NCBI GenBank assembly: GCA_022606135.1
Contig: JABYQN010000006.1
Span: 2,604,001 to 2,668,000 of the forward strand
Reading direction: 5' to 3'
Length of the DNA stretch: 64,000 nt
Origin: Fomes fomentarius
Lineage: Eukaryota; Basidiomycota; Agaricomycetes; Polyporales; Polyporaceae
The position numbers and the translations under genes are program-made. Position 1 is the stretch's first letter; each line of letters begins with the position of its first letter. The notes under the pieces are model-generated. The model ran no database searches. It was not told the DNA's origin and saw nothing but the letters and a program-made list of their open reading frames with translations. Shown piece after piece: positions 45,630 to 56,350 of this stretch.

Positions 45630-47642
45630 CTAACGCGCACCGGCAGTCTCCGCCCATTCCTGGCTACCCATCTGGACCAGGCGGGAGCAACAGCGCGCAA
45701 AAGCGAACAGCTCTTCGTCGCCGGTGAACATGGAGCTCGAGCCGACCATGTCGCTGGACAACCCCTGCATAGCGGGGTGGGTAAGTTTCAATGCAGCAAA
45801 GATCTGTTGTGCGTACCAGGTCATCCATTACGCTGCGCATGTGGTCGGATATGTCACCCTTCTTGCCATTGGGGTCGTCCGAGAATATCTGGTAAATCGG
45901 TACCTCGGACGACACGAAAAGCTTGGTCTGGGGGCAATGTTCAGCTACGAGCAACCGGTCAGTGGCAGAAAAACTCGTACCTTGCTTTCATAACACGCTG
46001 TATCGGAAGCGAGGTCAAGATCGCACGTTGGGATGAGGCGCTGATGACGTACCGTCTATGAATGTGATGAACCTTCGAGCCTGTTACGCAATCAGCGTTG
46101 GAGCATAGAACAGATGAGGGCGCACAGTCGAACTCACCATGTCCTTCTGACTGAGGCCCATCTTCGGCACGTCCGTAACAAAGATCGTCCCAAAGTTCTT
46201 GGTGATCTCGATATAGTCTGCCGCGCTCATGGGCTTACCGCACAGGTCAAGGAACCCGAACTTGGCAACTGTGCTTGAGCTCTCCGGCACCACGATCTCG
46301 CGACCCCATGTATGCAACTTGCGGTTACGGATCGCCGGGTCTGATGGATCCGGGGTGAATGCTTTGAAGAGCTTGTCGACTTCGGCCTTGTTCTCGGGAG
46401 TGAGTGGGTCGTAGTACACGTGCGATAGTGAACGTGGTATGCGGCGATAGTCTGCGCACGACGTCAGGCCTGAACCTGCATGGTTGAGGGGCAGACTCAC
46501 CAGTACCGGAGTCAAGGTCGGTGACCTCGAAGCGCCCCTTGAGCAACTCAATACACGGGACGAAACTGGACCGCTGGATGCCATTCTTGTAGAGCTCATC
46601 TGGATGACGGCTGTGATCGGCGGAAATGAGGCACATTCGCAGGCGCTCCTACACTGCAGAAGCACTCACTTGGAGGTGATGACGCACACGACGCCATAGT
46701 TGAGCAGCTTCTCGAACAACTGGCGCAGGATCATCGCGTCTGCGATGTCCGTCACCTACCCAACCGTCGCGCAGTTCACATTCAGCCCACGCCAGACTGC
46801 CAGTCGTGTAGACACGCTCACCGCACCTGAAATTCGTCAAAGCACAGGACGTACGCCTCATGCGCGAGGTCGCGCGCGACAGGGGGGATGGGGTCGCCTC
46901 CGCGATGGCCCAGCTTCGCCTTCATGGCGTGGATGCGCTTGTGCACGTCGATCATAAACGCGTGGAAGTGCACGCGACGCTTGCGAGTGATCTGAGGAGG
47001 TAAAGTGTTGTAAAAGAGGTCCATGAGCATCGTCTTCCCCGTCCCGACATCTCCGTAGAGGTACAGGCCATTGAGTGTCGGCTCAGGAGACACCACGGGC
47101 GCGGCGGTTAGCTGTCGGTTGAAGAGGCGCGATAGCTGAAGAAATGGTAGTCCTGTTCGTTCGTGTCACTAGTTACATGAGGGGTGCATGGAGGACGACG
47201 CACAAGGGATGTGGACGCGGGGGTATGCGAGATGTTAGGCGGGACGTAGTGTAGCAGTTCATCGTGCAATCTCTGCAGCTTCTCTATTATTCGCACTTGG
47301 TGATCGTCTGGTCGTAAGGCACCGGAGTCTACGAGTTTGTAGTATTGCTGAAGTGGCGATTGTGCGGGCTCTGCCAGAGGATATGCTGAGCTCCGGCATA
47401 GGGGAGTAGATAGCTGATTACTCACCTGAAGCTGAAGCTAACGGCCTGTCTCTGATGTGCAACGCTCGTCCTCCGCTGTGTTCTGTTTCCCTTTGTATAG
47501 AGATTGTAGAATTCAGCCGCGTTCGCTGGAAGATGACCGGGCGAATGAGGGGTCGGGGGATGCGGCAATGAGTGAGGGCACCGGCGGGAGCCCTTCGCCG
47601 TAACGAGCTAGACGCAGAAATTCGTAAACTAGAGCAGCGCAT
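45630..47642 (-). CDS. AFG1: AFG1/LACE1-type mitochondrial AAA-like ATPase
   Basis: P-loop ATPase of the mitochondrial inner membrane, involved in turnover of respiratory-chain subunits (known for yeast Afg1). The N-terminus (ATG 47642) is a typical presequence, [20 protein letters not shown]. The next exon gives [20 protein letters not shown] and [20 protein letters not shown]. Walker A is [20 protein letters not shown], then [20 protein letters not shown]. Walker B is [11 protein letters not shown], followed by [20 protein letters not shown] and VVCVITSK. Downstream exons carry [80 protein letters not shown], and the end [20 protein letters not shown] then [17 protein letters not shown] at 45630. 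All expected blocks are present, with at least seven introns. No break seen. Confidence 0.93.
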
Positions 47643-47805
47643 CTATCTTCAGCAATACGAGGGATAGCCAGCAAGGAACGGCAGTGAGGGCTCTAACAAG
47701 CAGAGAGGAAAGGCCAGCTGTGCGTTGACCTCGGTCACCAGAGATTCGTTTTGCCCGTCCCCGCATTGCTCCCTAGTATCTCATCTAAGCGCCCCCGCAT
47801 ACGGC

Positions 47806-50221
47806 ATGTCCTCCGGGAATCTCGTGCTCCTTCCGGTCAGGAGCGAATCCGAGCTCGGGGATATCGGAGGCATGGATCCTCCGGTCTATTCCGTGGGCCG
47901 AATCAGTCACTGTTATATTCACCCTATACTTAGAAAGTTTAACCCTCCGTCCCATAGTCGTTTCCTAAGAAAGGGCTCTCAGGTAAAGCTGTAGACCTCG
48001 ACCTTGCATCCAGCAGTCTCGCGCACACTTGGGGACCTTCAACTTTCTTGCCATGTTCGCCGGCGACGCGTACTAGTTTGAACAAGTCTGGCAGTGGAGC
48101 ATGCACAACATATGTTGTTCTGGAGTCAGGGCCGGACGTACAGCCGGAGGGAAAGGGCAAGAAAGTCATCACATGGGTGGAGAGCCTTTGCGAACGATGC
48201 GCAAAGTGACAAAGGGTACGTACATTCAATCCTTCCACCGGTAATCGTGTAACATCGCCAGTGATTTCGTCGAAGGCATCACATCCCGTCGCGCACTTGT
48301 ATGCGCCAGAATACCTGCCGGACCATGGATCTTTTGTCAACTCTGCGGATCGTTACGAACTTCCACCCCGCAAACTCAGCAAGCTAGTACCCTTGTCAAG
48401 CATCTTCTCTTCCCCGTAGCCTCATGCACTCTCCTACCTTCAGAAGTACATGCTGTCGCAGATCTTGTGGAGACATCTATCTCATTCTTGCGAAGCGGAG
48501 AGGTCGTGATTTCCAGCGCGGCGTTCGAGAGAACATGACTTCACTAGCAGAATGTGAAGTTCCCGTGGAGGAAACCGTGCGTCCTTATGTATGTATGTTC
48601 TTTTGTTGTGTTTTCTGCGGTGTTGAGAAATACAACCAGAACACCCTTGGCATATCATGCAGTGGCCAAGGTTTCGTGAGCGTCCTGCGTGGTACAGTAT
48701 GTGGAGCCTCTAAGTCTCAATCTATCGAATTCCCTCTCACTTGGTCTCTCCGGGACCTGGCTTGCGCTCTCCGTGTCATCGTCTTCGACATCCTCGCTCA
48801 CGATATTTCAAGTCGCAGCACCGTTGTGCCTGCAGAACCTGACATTTGTAAACAGCACTCGGACGTCCGAAGTGATCTTTCCGCCCTGACATCCTCACAT
48901 GTCTTACTACACGCCGTTACGACCGGTTCGGTTCTAGAATCGCGTTGCTACTCTGGATCTCTCTGTCCATCTAGCCTACCCCGTCTTAAAAGCACGGCGT
49001 TTTCCTGCAGCTCCTAACTTCGCCAGAGCACTCAACCTGAACGCACTCCTCGTCCTGCTCCCCGTCGCGGAAAGAGACATGCAAACGCAAGCAGATACCG
49101 GTACCGGTACCGTTCCGCGACCCTGCTCGTCGTCTCTCTCACCGTCCCCACGACATCGACAATTGCTGCCGCGATGGGCAAGGCATACGGTCTCGCCGAA
49201 ATCCGCATAGTGTCATTAGGCCCAGGGCCTGCCCATGCGTGGGGTGTCCGCGCTGGGTGCGGCGGCGCGCAAAGCGCTGCGCGAGATCAAGGCGTCGTCG
49301 GACGGGAGTGCTAATGGGAGCACCGGGGTGCTGGGGGGTGTATCTTGAGTATTTCAAGCACATCAATAGAGGGGCGAGGCGTGGAGGTGCAGACTGATAG
49401 TACGCCTGTGGACTACACATTCGTCCAAAAAGTACTTAAGCTCATCCTGCGCCCGCCGAGTGCAACCGCTCTTCCGGAGAATGGAAGGCACGAAAGGCGT
49501 GCGCTTACTCTCTCCAAATCATGTCCCATCTTCTGGAGAACAGGATGGTCAGCTCAGGGTGGATTCTGACCGCCTTAACTGCGCGGAACAATTCGGTGAA
49601 CCGCTTCTGTACTGCCTACAGGCATCGCAACTTACATCTATCATGACAGAACACAGTCGCACTGGCTATGCGTATGGTCACCGATCTACCAAAAACGATA
49701 TCATTGCCCTCCTTGGCGGGGTTGTGGTAGCACACAGGCGCAGAGATGACGATATGATGCAGGTTGACCCCGCACCCATCTACATCGACACCTTATCTGA
49801 CACAAGACCTCATTTACAACAGCGCTTCAGCGCACTGCACTCTGGAAACACAGCCTATATGCAGCAGACTCTCACACATATCCTCCTAGACAAAATGGCT
49901 CGTACAGCACACTGACGACGACGCGCCTCCTCCGACAGCCATCGTCCACAGATGCCCCTCCTCTCGACAGAATTCTGCTGTTCATCCAAACAGTCCTCGA
50001 CGCATCCTTCCTCGTGCTCCTCACGCGGCGCAGGCGGAAGAGAAGGACAGCGCGGGATTGGAAGCAGAAGCGCATGGGCAGGCGGGCGTGGCTGTGGGAT
50101 TGTATCAGGTCGAGGAGCTCGTGTTGTAGCGTTGTAGCTCGATGGGAAGGTGGGCGATCACTGGCATGGGGCTCACTTTCACATGATGCCGACCCTCACT
50201 CTTCGACGTCTGTTTTATAAT
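47806..50221 (+). CDS. Unidentified multi-exon protein (possible nucleolar beta-propeller/Utp8-like)
   Basis: A chain of protein-like plus-strand segments suggests one gene with several introns. From ATG 47806: MSSGNLVLLPVRSESELGDI, GGMDPPVYSVGRIS, YIHPILRKFNPPS. Then VDLDLASSSLAHTWGPSTFL and CTTYVVLESGPDVQPEGKGK, KVITWVESL (about 47995-48190). Then STLVKHLLFPVASCTLLPSE, VHAVADLVETSISFLRSGEV (about 48385-48525). Then LGLSGTWLALSVSSSSTSSL, LHLQ-like APLCLQNLTFVNST (about 48740-48880). Then LDLSVHLAYPVLKARRFPAA, LLVVSLTVPTTSTIAAAMGK (about 48955-49180). Late parts read YTFVQKVLKLILRPPSATAL and RILLFIQTVLDASFLVLL near 49970-50025. Short beta-strand blocks followed by a helical C-terminus would suit a WD-like propeller protein of ribosome biogenesis, but this is weak inference. 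The last exon seems to change frame near 50025 (HAAQAEEKDSAG and YQVEELVL lie in another frame). Exon borders are not resolved. Confidence 0.5.
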
Positions 50222-50405
50222 GAACGGTTGTATGTGTGTGTGGATACATGTATGCTTTGGAAATACGATACATGAGTGTGCAGCAGTGGGCGAAGTAAAT
50301 ACGTAGTTGCGATGGAACTGAGACCAAAACTCAAGAAATCGAAAACAGTGTGTGTGCGGATCTCTGCAGATACCTGCGTCTTTGAGAGAGGGGAAGTTTC
50401 TGCGG

Positions 50406-52162
50406 CTACGGAGCACCATCGGGTACAACCACCCCACTGTCGACCCTCTCCATCTCTGTTTCTCCATTACTTTGCGGCACACTCTGAACTTCGAATGTCT
50501 CCCCCGGTGCCGGCAATGATGAGCCCAATGATCCTATGACCCTACTTGACATTGACGATACTTGAGAGTGCTGGTATGTCGCAGTATTTTTCACTTCCTG
50601 TAGATCCATCAAGAACCTAGATATGAGAATTGCAGTGAGGCTAACAGACAAGACTGTTATCAGAACTCTTGACACAGCACAGATGGTGAGGTACATGCGG
50701 TTCAGAGAAGCGGACAACGAAACTGTCTTGATTGTTTGCATAGACACTATCTTGAGTGTTGACAATCTGCAGTGCGAGTGGGTGTCAGGAGCTTCTCACC
50801 ATGTGGAAACATAACTCACCGAGAGCAAGGTGAAACTGAGGTGGAGAATATTCAGTGTCACAAGGATGCTGTCAGTGACACTTTGTCAATCTCACCCAAG
50901 CTTGGACCGTCCGAGCATACTACAAATATCCTAAGTCGACACATACCTGAAATAAAGTGTACCTATTGAACCTAGCATCAACAACAACAACCTAGACGAG
51001 CAAGGGTTGGTAGGGCAAACGAGTACTCACCATTTCTGAACAAGATGCTTGAGAGGGAATTTCCCTGACCAAGGACCTTGATTGAGTCCCTGCTTGTCTT
51101 GTATGTTGCATTCCATGTGATACACATGACAAGGAGATCTGATGCAATGAGACAGACTCTAGAAACGATGGTTACTAGACATGATTGTCAGTGTCAGTAG
51201 AATGGTGTTGACAAGTAGGAAAGGGGATTTCACAACTAGCATGAATGCATGTATGATGTGAGCAATAGCCTTCAAGGTGAAGTCCACACTAGACTTACTG
51301 ATTTTGAATAGTTACAGATAAAAGGTCAACAACAACACATGGCCCATCAGAAGCTCCCGTTATTGACCAATACCCCATATTAACCTGGGATCCAGTGTGT
51401 TGTGATTCATGATATCACATGGTGAGTTTCGAAGTAAGCATAGTACCTACAAAGTTAAGGATTAAGGGTGCAAGAGAAGAAAGCAGGACCAAGATTGATA
51501 TAGACCATTGCCCGCAGGTTCTTGAGCAGAGCGCATATGCCCTCAGGGCGGAGAACACTAGTAGGTGTATGGCATACATCAGTGCACAAGGTCAAGGATA
51601 GTACTAGTATGGGAACAAGCACTCACAAGCCCATGGAAGATACTGAAGGAGACCCAGACTCTCTATTATATAGTACTCAGCTGTGCAGCTGGCAGCTGCA
51701 AGTGAGTGAACAACTACTGCAGAGCTTGTATTATACACCTACCCCTGAAAACAGATATGGCGTGAGTGCACTAGGTAACAGCGGGAGGCATGCTCACCTT
51801 GTTTGTAGTGGGGTCCGGAAAGGGCATGCCCAATGCAGAGTATACGAGGGACAAGTACCGGTTGACAATGAACAGAATGGAAGACCCGTTGATTGTCCGC
51901 CTCCAGAAGAGCTTCATCTCACGGTCAAATGTGATGACATACTCATATGCGAGCAGACCTGGGGGAGAGAGAAGAGATTTTTACAAATACATAACGGAAA
52001 CTGGGCAGGGTTACACACTGAATACAGCAGTAGACACATAGAACTGAAGTTGCCTAGTGGAAGGTCGATGTCAGGAATGCTTTAATGTTATCCTAGGACT
52101 TACTCGACTTACAAAGTATTGTATCCCTCGACCAGTTGTGCAGTCTGTGAGTCGTCAGACAT
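50406..52162 (-). CDS. DUF6533-type multi-pass membrane protein
   Basis: Basidiomycete membrane protein of a family expanded in mushrooms; function unknown. Start ATG 52162: MSDDSQTAQLVEGYNTLQLQ, FYVSTAVFSLLAYEYVITFD, REMKLFWRRTINGSSILFIV, NRYLSLVYSALG (the DUF6533 signature, over three exons). Then SLGLLQYLPWALFSALRAYA, LCSRTCGQWSISILVLLSSL, APLILNF (51470-51690). Then RVCLIASDLLVMCITWNATY, KTSRDSIKVLGQGNSLSSIL, FRNG (about 51040-51180). Then LYFSILVTLNILHLSFTLLS (about 50820-50970). The final exon holds LTAILISRFLMDLQEV, a conserved C-terminal motif, and an acidic tail ending SGVVVPDGAP. About seven hydrophobic segments are expected. The DNA is visibly more AT-rich than its neighbours. The junction after DPTTNK (about 51790) did not phase cleanly by hand. 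Confidence 0.82.
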
Positions 52163-55100
52163 GGTTGTGCAGGTGTGTGTAGACTGAAGGCAAAGAATCT
52201 GTCGATGAGGGAAGAGAGATGCAGATATCAACATCGACCCGATGGATATAGATGTACCACATAAGGGGGATGATGTTTAGCCTCCAAAATTAACCTGATA
52301 CATCCGATGTTGTAACCAGTGAGTTCCGATGGTCGGAATCCACTAGTGATCTGATGAGAAATGAAACTCATCTCATACCGCAACCAAATCTGTTGATTGA
52401 CAGTTGTGGATGTTGAGGCTTTGGCAGTGCATACTCGTCCTTCCACAATGTTGAGCATGCTCATGATAGGGAACTTCTCTGTGTAGTCCATGATGATGTA
52501 TACAACCACGGTGCTAGAAAACATGAAACCGATCGCAGACTTTCCCCGAAGGGTCATAACTAAGGTGGTTTGTATTTTCGAGTTCACACTGCAATTTCAA
52601 GGAGAGGTTGAGGGGTGGAGCTGAAGCATGCGTTAGTCGAGTCAAGAGCAGCGTCAGCGTATTCATCGAACATGATACTATATCGTCCGGATGCTCGGGT
52701 GGCCTGCCAAGATCTTAGGAGGTGTTGTTCCTTCCCACGTACTATTGCTAGGCACTCCCTATTCCGCACTATTTGCGCAAGCAGAAAGAACCTCACTAGA
52801 TCGGGTTGGCAAGTCAAAATGGATAACGATGAGAGGAAGGATGGGGAGATGATCTGAGCGTTCTAATAGTACTATCCGATCAGACATCTGACGAGGTCAA
52901 AGTGAACTCACTTCACAGCTGTGGAATCTGTTCAGTCCCCATATCCATCTCCCGCGAGCCGCGCGAACCCCGAAATCAGGATCTCCATGCGGCATTTGTG
53001 GCAGATAGATCTTGGATGTCCCTGTTGATTTCAGGGGGTAGGCAACGGCGCGCTGCATCCTGGTGTACTCAAGATTCGTAACAGCAGTGTAAAGACCGAT
53101 GGAGAAGCGGGATGCACAGTTTTGGAAAGCCAGCACTTGACCCGTTGCGCCTAAGTATCACGACGGGCAGCGCCCTAGATACAGCAGCTGCTGACCGGTG
53201 AGATCTTGAGACCATAGTAGACGTGTGAAACGAAGCGCTCAGCTTGCGAGGGAAAAATGGTCCACTCCGTAGCCGTAAGGAGAAAGCCTGTGCAGGCTTA
53301 CCCTCCGGAGAAGCGTAAGGGAATCAAGACAAGATGGAATGCCCAGGAGGTGATGTCGGTGATGTCGCCCGAAGACCTGGGCGTCGCCCTCAATGCGCGT
53401 GGTTGGCATGCACATCTTCTCTGTACGCGTGGAGTGGAGAAGGATGTTTGTGCTCCGTTATATTTATGTATATGTAGTCCACGTGAGAGCATCAATATCG
53501 TAGACTCGGACGAAGTATCTCCGGGGTCGGAAGGCATATTACAACGGAGAGTGATGGCGGGAACTCGGAGTGCGATTGAGACCACGATCTTACCTATCGT
53601 CTGGGGAATCTAAAGCACTGGCAGGGTCTTATTGCATGTTCGAGGTTCGAGCGTGAGATAATGCCAGCGGCACGTAGTCTCCCCTAGGGAGACAGTATAT
53701 GATCTATTGATGTGGGGAAGGACGATCATATTACACAGTGTCTCGGGGACGACGGCGCAGGCGTGGAAGTGATGTGCCACGGCTTTGTGAACAACCTAGA
53801 TACAAACGCGGTTGTGCTGAAGGTATATGAAATAGGTGCGACTGCGGGCAGGAACAGGAGGGATGGTTGTGGGACAGGCGGAGTGGCACAGTGGAGGAAG
53901 ACCAAAGAACGAGATTCACCAGAGGCCTGAGAAGGAAGCATTATGTACCACGCTGCTTCGCAAGGAGTAAGAGGAGAGAACCGTGCGGTCGACATGCAGA
54001 GTAGCAGATTCGGAGGACGTAGAACCAGCATACCACTCTAGAGGTGGAGCGAGTGGGCGAGGTTGTGATGGAGCAGGAGAACCACGACAAGGAGTGGCAG
54101 AATGCTAACAGAGGGTGGAAGGGGCAGAAGCATCGATTCGAATGGGAGGTGATGCGTGGCCTCTTCACTGTGGCCGCACTACTACTAGAGGACCGATAGC
54201 GCAGAGTGGAGGAGGAAGGGGAGGAAGACGAGTGGGACATGACATACGAGGTCTGCAAAGCCTCTTGACTGACGACTTTCTGCGTGCAGCTGCGCACTTG
54301 GCCCCATGACCAGCATTATTGACCGTGTTACGAGTATGATAGGCGGGTACATCTGAGTCTTTAGCCCATCTAAATTGGTCGGCCAGCTCGAAGGTGTTGT
54401 CTGTTTGCCAGGATCATACACAACAGTCAGCCTCTGCAAGTCAAGCGGAAAGTCAAAGTCCGCGTATAAGTGTCGCCATAGTGGAAGTTGACAATCATGA
54501 GGCGCCTTATGTAAGACATTTGCCCAATTGGAGCCTGTCCGCGGCCCAGATACGGATACGGATGGATGCGCACAGTATTTTCAGGCCGTGATTACGGACG
54601 ATGGTCTCGAACGGCTGCACTTTGCCAATGCCCGATGCGGCGATGCCCGTGTCGATCAGCGACTACAAGTAGTAGAGGAAGTATAACAACCATACTACAT
54701 CCTGCTAGCATCGTCTTCCTGGTGCGGTATTCACGTTCGAATTATCCTTGCCCCTTACGCCAGTGCATCTGTTGGACCTTCGAGATCATGACTTGCTGTG
54801 CTGAGTGAAGACCACACTTTGCTTAGGGAGTTGCACCTGGAGTGAGGTGACTGAGCCGGCGGTCAGATTCTAGTGTCACGGCAGAGTCGCTGACTATGGC
54901 TGTCCTCATCATATGGTGAGAGGAGCCCGTGTGATTGTGAGTCATCAGTACTTCAGTCCTTGTAATTCACTCGCAGCATTACCGCAAATGCTGCCAAGGT
55001 CAGATTTCGCATACTTAGATGAGGGGTCTGCCCGCGTCGGCGCAATGATAGAGAATATAGAGCAACGGCTAAGGTGCAGACCCTTGAGCAGTAGAGAGTT

Positions 55101-56350
55101 GAGACGCACCAAGGGACCGTTCCTGCCAAAGTTACCGCCCTAGGAGTCCAATTTGCATGCATCTGTGGCCAAGTCGATTGAACTCACACCATCGCCGAGC
55201 CAGAAGGTCCTAATATATCTTGATCCACGACAATGAGGAGTTGCCATCGACAACCGCACAACCTGCTGAGGTGGATGCTGCTGAGTAAATACTAGTGAGA
55301 TCGGGGCCTGTTGTGGCGCGCACCGCCAAGCGCCGGTCACTGACAGCATGTTGCCAGTGGGCGCCACTGCCAGGACTACGCATATTTGAACTCGATCTAG
55401 CCTCTGTACTACATAGTAGTAGCCAGCTGATCACTCAGTACTATTCTGTAAGCGAGAACGCTTTGCAGTCTACCGTGAATTTCGTGCTCAAAGCCTCGTG
55501 TCCAGGTCTTCAGATCCCTCGTCGGCTCGGACCTCGCTTGGACGGTGGCGTGGCCTGAGTAGCAAACACCATTGGTCAGGTCTTCGTGTTCTGACATGCA
55601 TATGAAGGGTGCGACCCCCGCAAGCCTTGCTTCTTCCGAGTGCCATCTTGACGTCCGGATGTCGGGTTGTCAAGCTGCCCGAAGGCCGTGTCCTGAATCT
55701 CGAACGCATTCATGCCGTTTTCGAGAGCGCAACGATTTACACCTGAAGAGATGGAGAGAGCTGTATCCAGGGGTTGCTCCGCGGGCGATCCGACATATCG
55801 GTTCTGTGACAGACGGAGAAGCACAAAAAGTGCTTGGACTATTGAGAATGACGCGTATCGCGGCGTTACGCGTGCTGGTGTGAGTTCTACGCAGTATTCT
55901 AAGAGCTGAGCTTGAGAGTCGCTGACGAGAGGTCTGTGATGGTTGCAAGCCGCCTTCCTTCTCTGGGCTATAGATAGCGGCGTTGAATATGTTCCTGCGA
56001 ATCGCCGGACGCCATCGGAGACGAGCACGACACGCACCAATCCTTCCTCGTCTTGTAGACGGATCAGGCAGGTCTGAGAAGCAAAGAAGCATGCCTTATA
56101 AGGGTCTCTCGTTTCCAGGAATGTCAATGGCCACGGCAGATTCGTCTCGTGTTATCTGAGCGCGACAGGTCATCAACCTATCCAGACTCAGAAGCACTCC
56201 CCGAGAAGCCGCCTTAGCCATCATCCAGCGCTCTCTCCTTCACATATAAGACTCTGCGCGACAAATGCACTCCTCGATCAGCGCTGCACCCTCATCTTCC
56301 TCTCGTTCACATTGCAGCCCACTAGTAAGCCTCCTTGTCGCCACCCCACA
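52163..56350. other. Gene-poor 4.2 kb with decayed-looking frames
   Basis: No gene can be supported. Frames noted: minus 52228-52587 (119 codons, partly hydrophobic: GFMFSSTVVVYIIMDYTEKF), minus 52897-53136, plus 53257-53613 and minus 55576-56127 (its first codon is not ATG). At plus 54060-54270 a charged protein-like stretch (EQENHDKEWQNANRGWKGQK, then RFEWEVMRGLFTVAALLLED) runs into an in-frame stop and continues as EEEGEEDEWDMTYEVCKAS, as expected of a gene remnant. No transposase, terminal repeats or long repeats were seen. The last few hundred bases hold the GMC gene promoter; pyrimidine-rich sequence precedes its start. Confidence 0.4.

Noticed and set aside
49090..49120. accggtaccggtacc repeat as a regulatory or mobile-element signal
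   Set aside because: Three short repeats coding Arg-Tyr in the likely frame of the 47.8-50.2 kb gene; simple coding repeat.
55576..56127. 183-codon minus-strand frame upstream of the GMC gene
   Set aside because: Its first codon is not ATG and no motif or splice context supports it; kept only as part of the gene-poor stretch.
50406..56350. A transposable element behind the AT-rich gene-poor stretch
   Set aside because: No transposase or reverse transcriptase motifs, no terminal repeats and no target duplications could be seen; the only clear gene is a DUF6533 protein.
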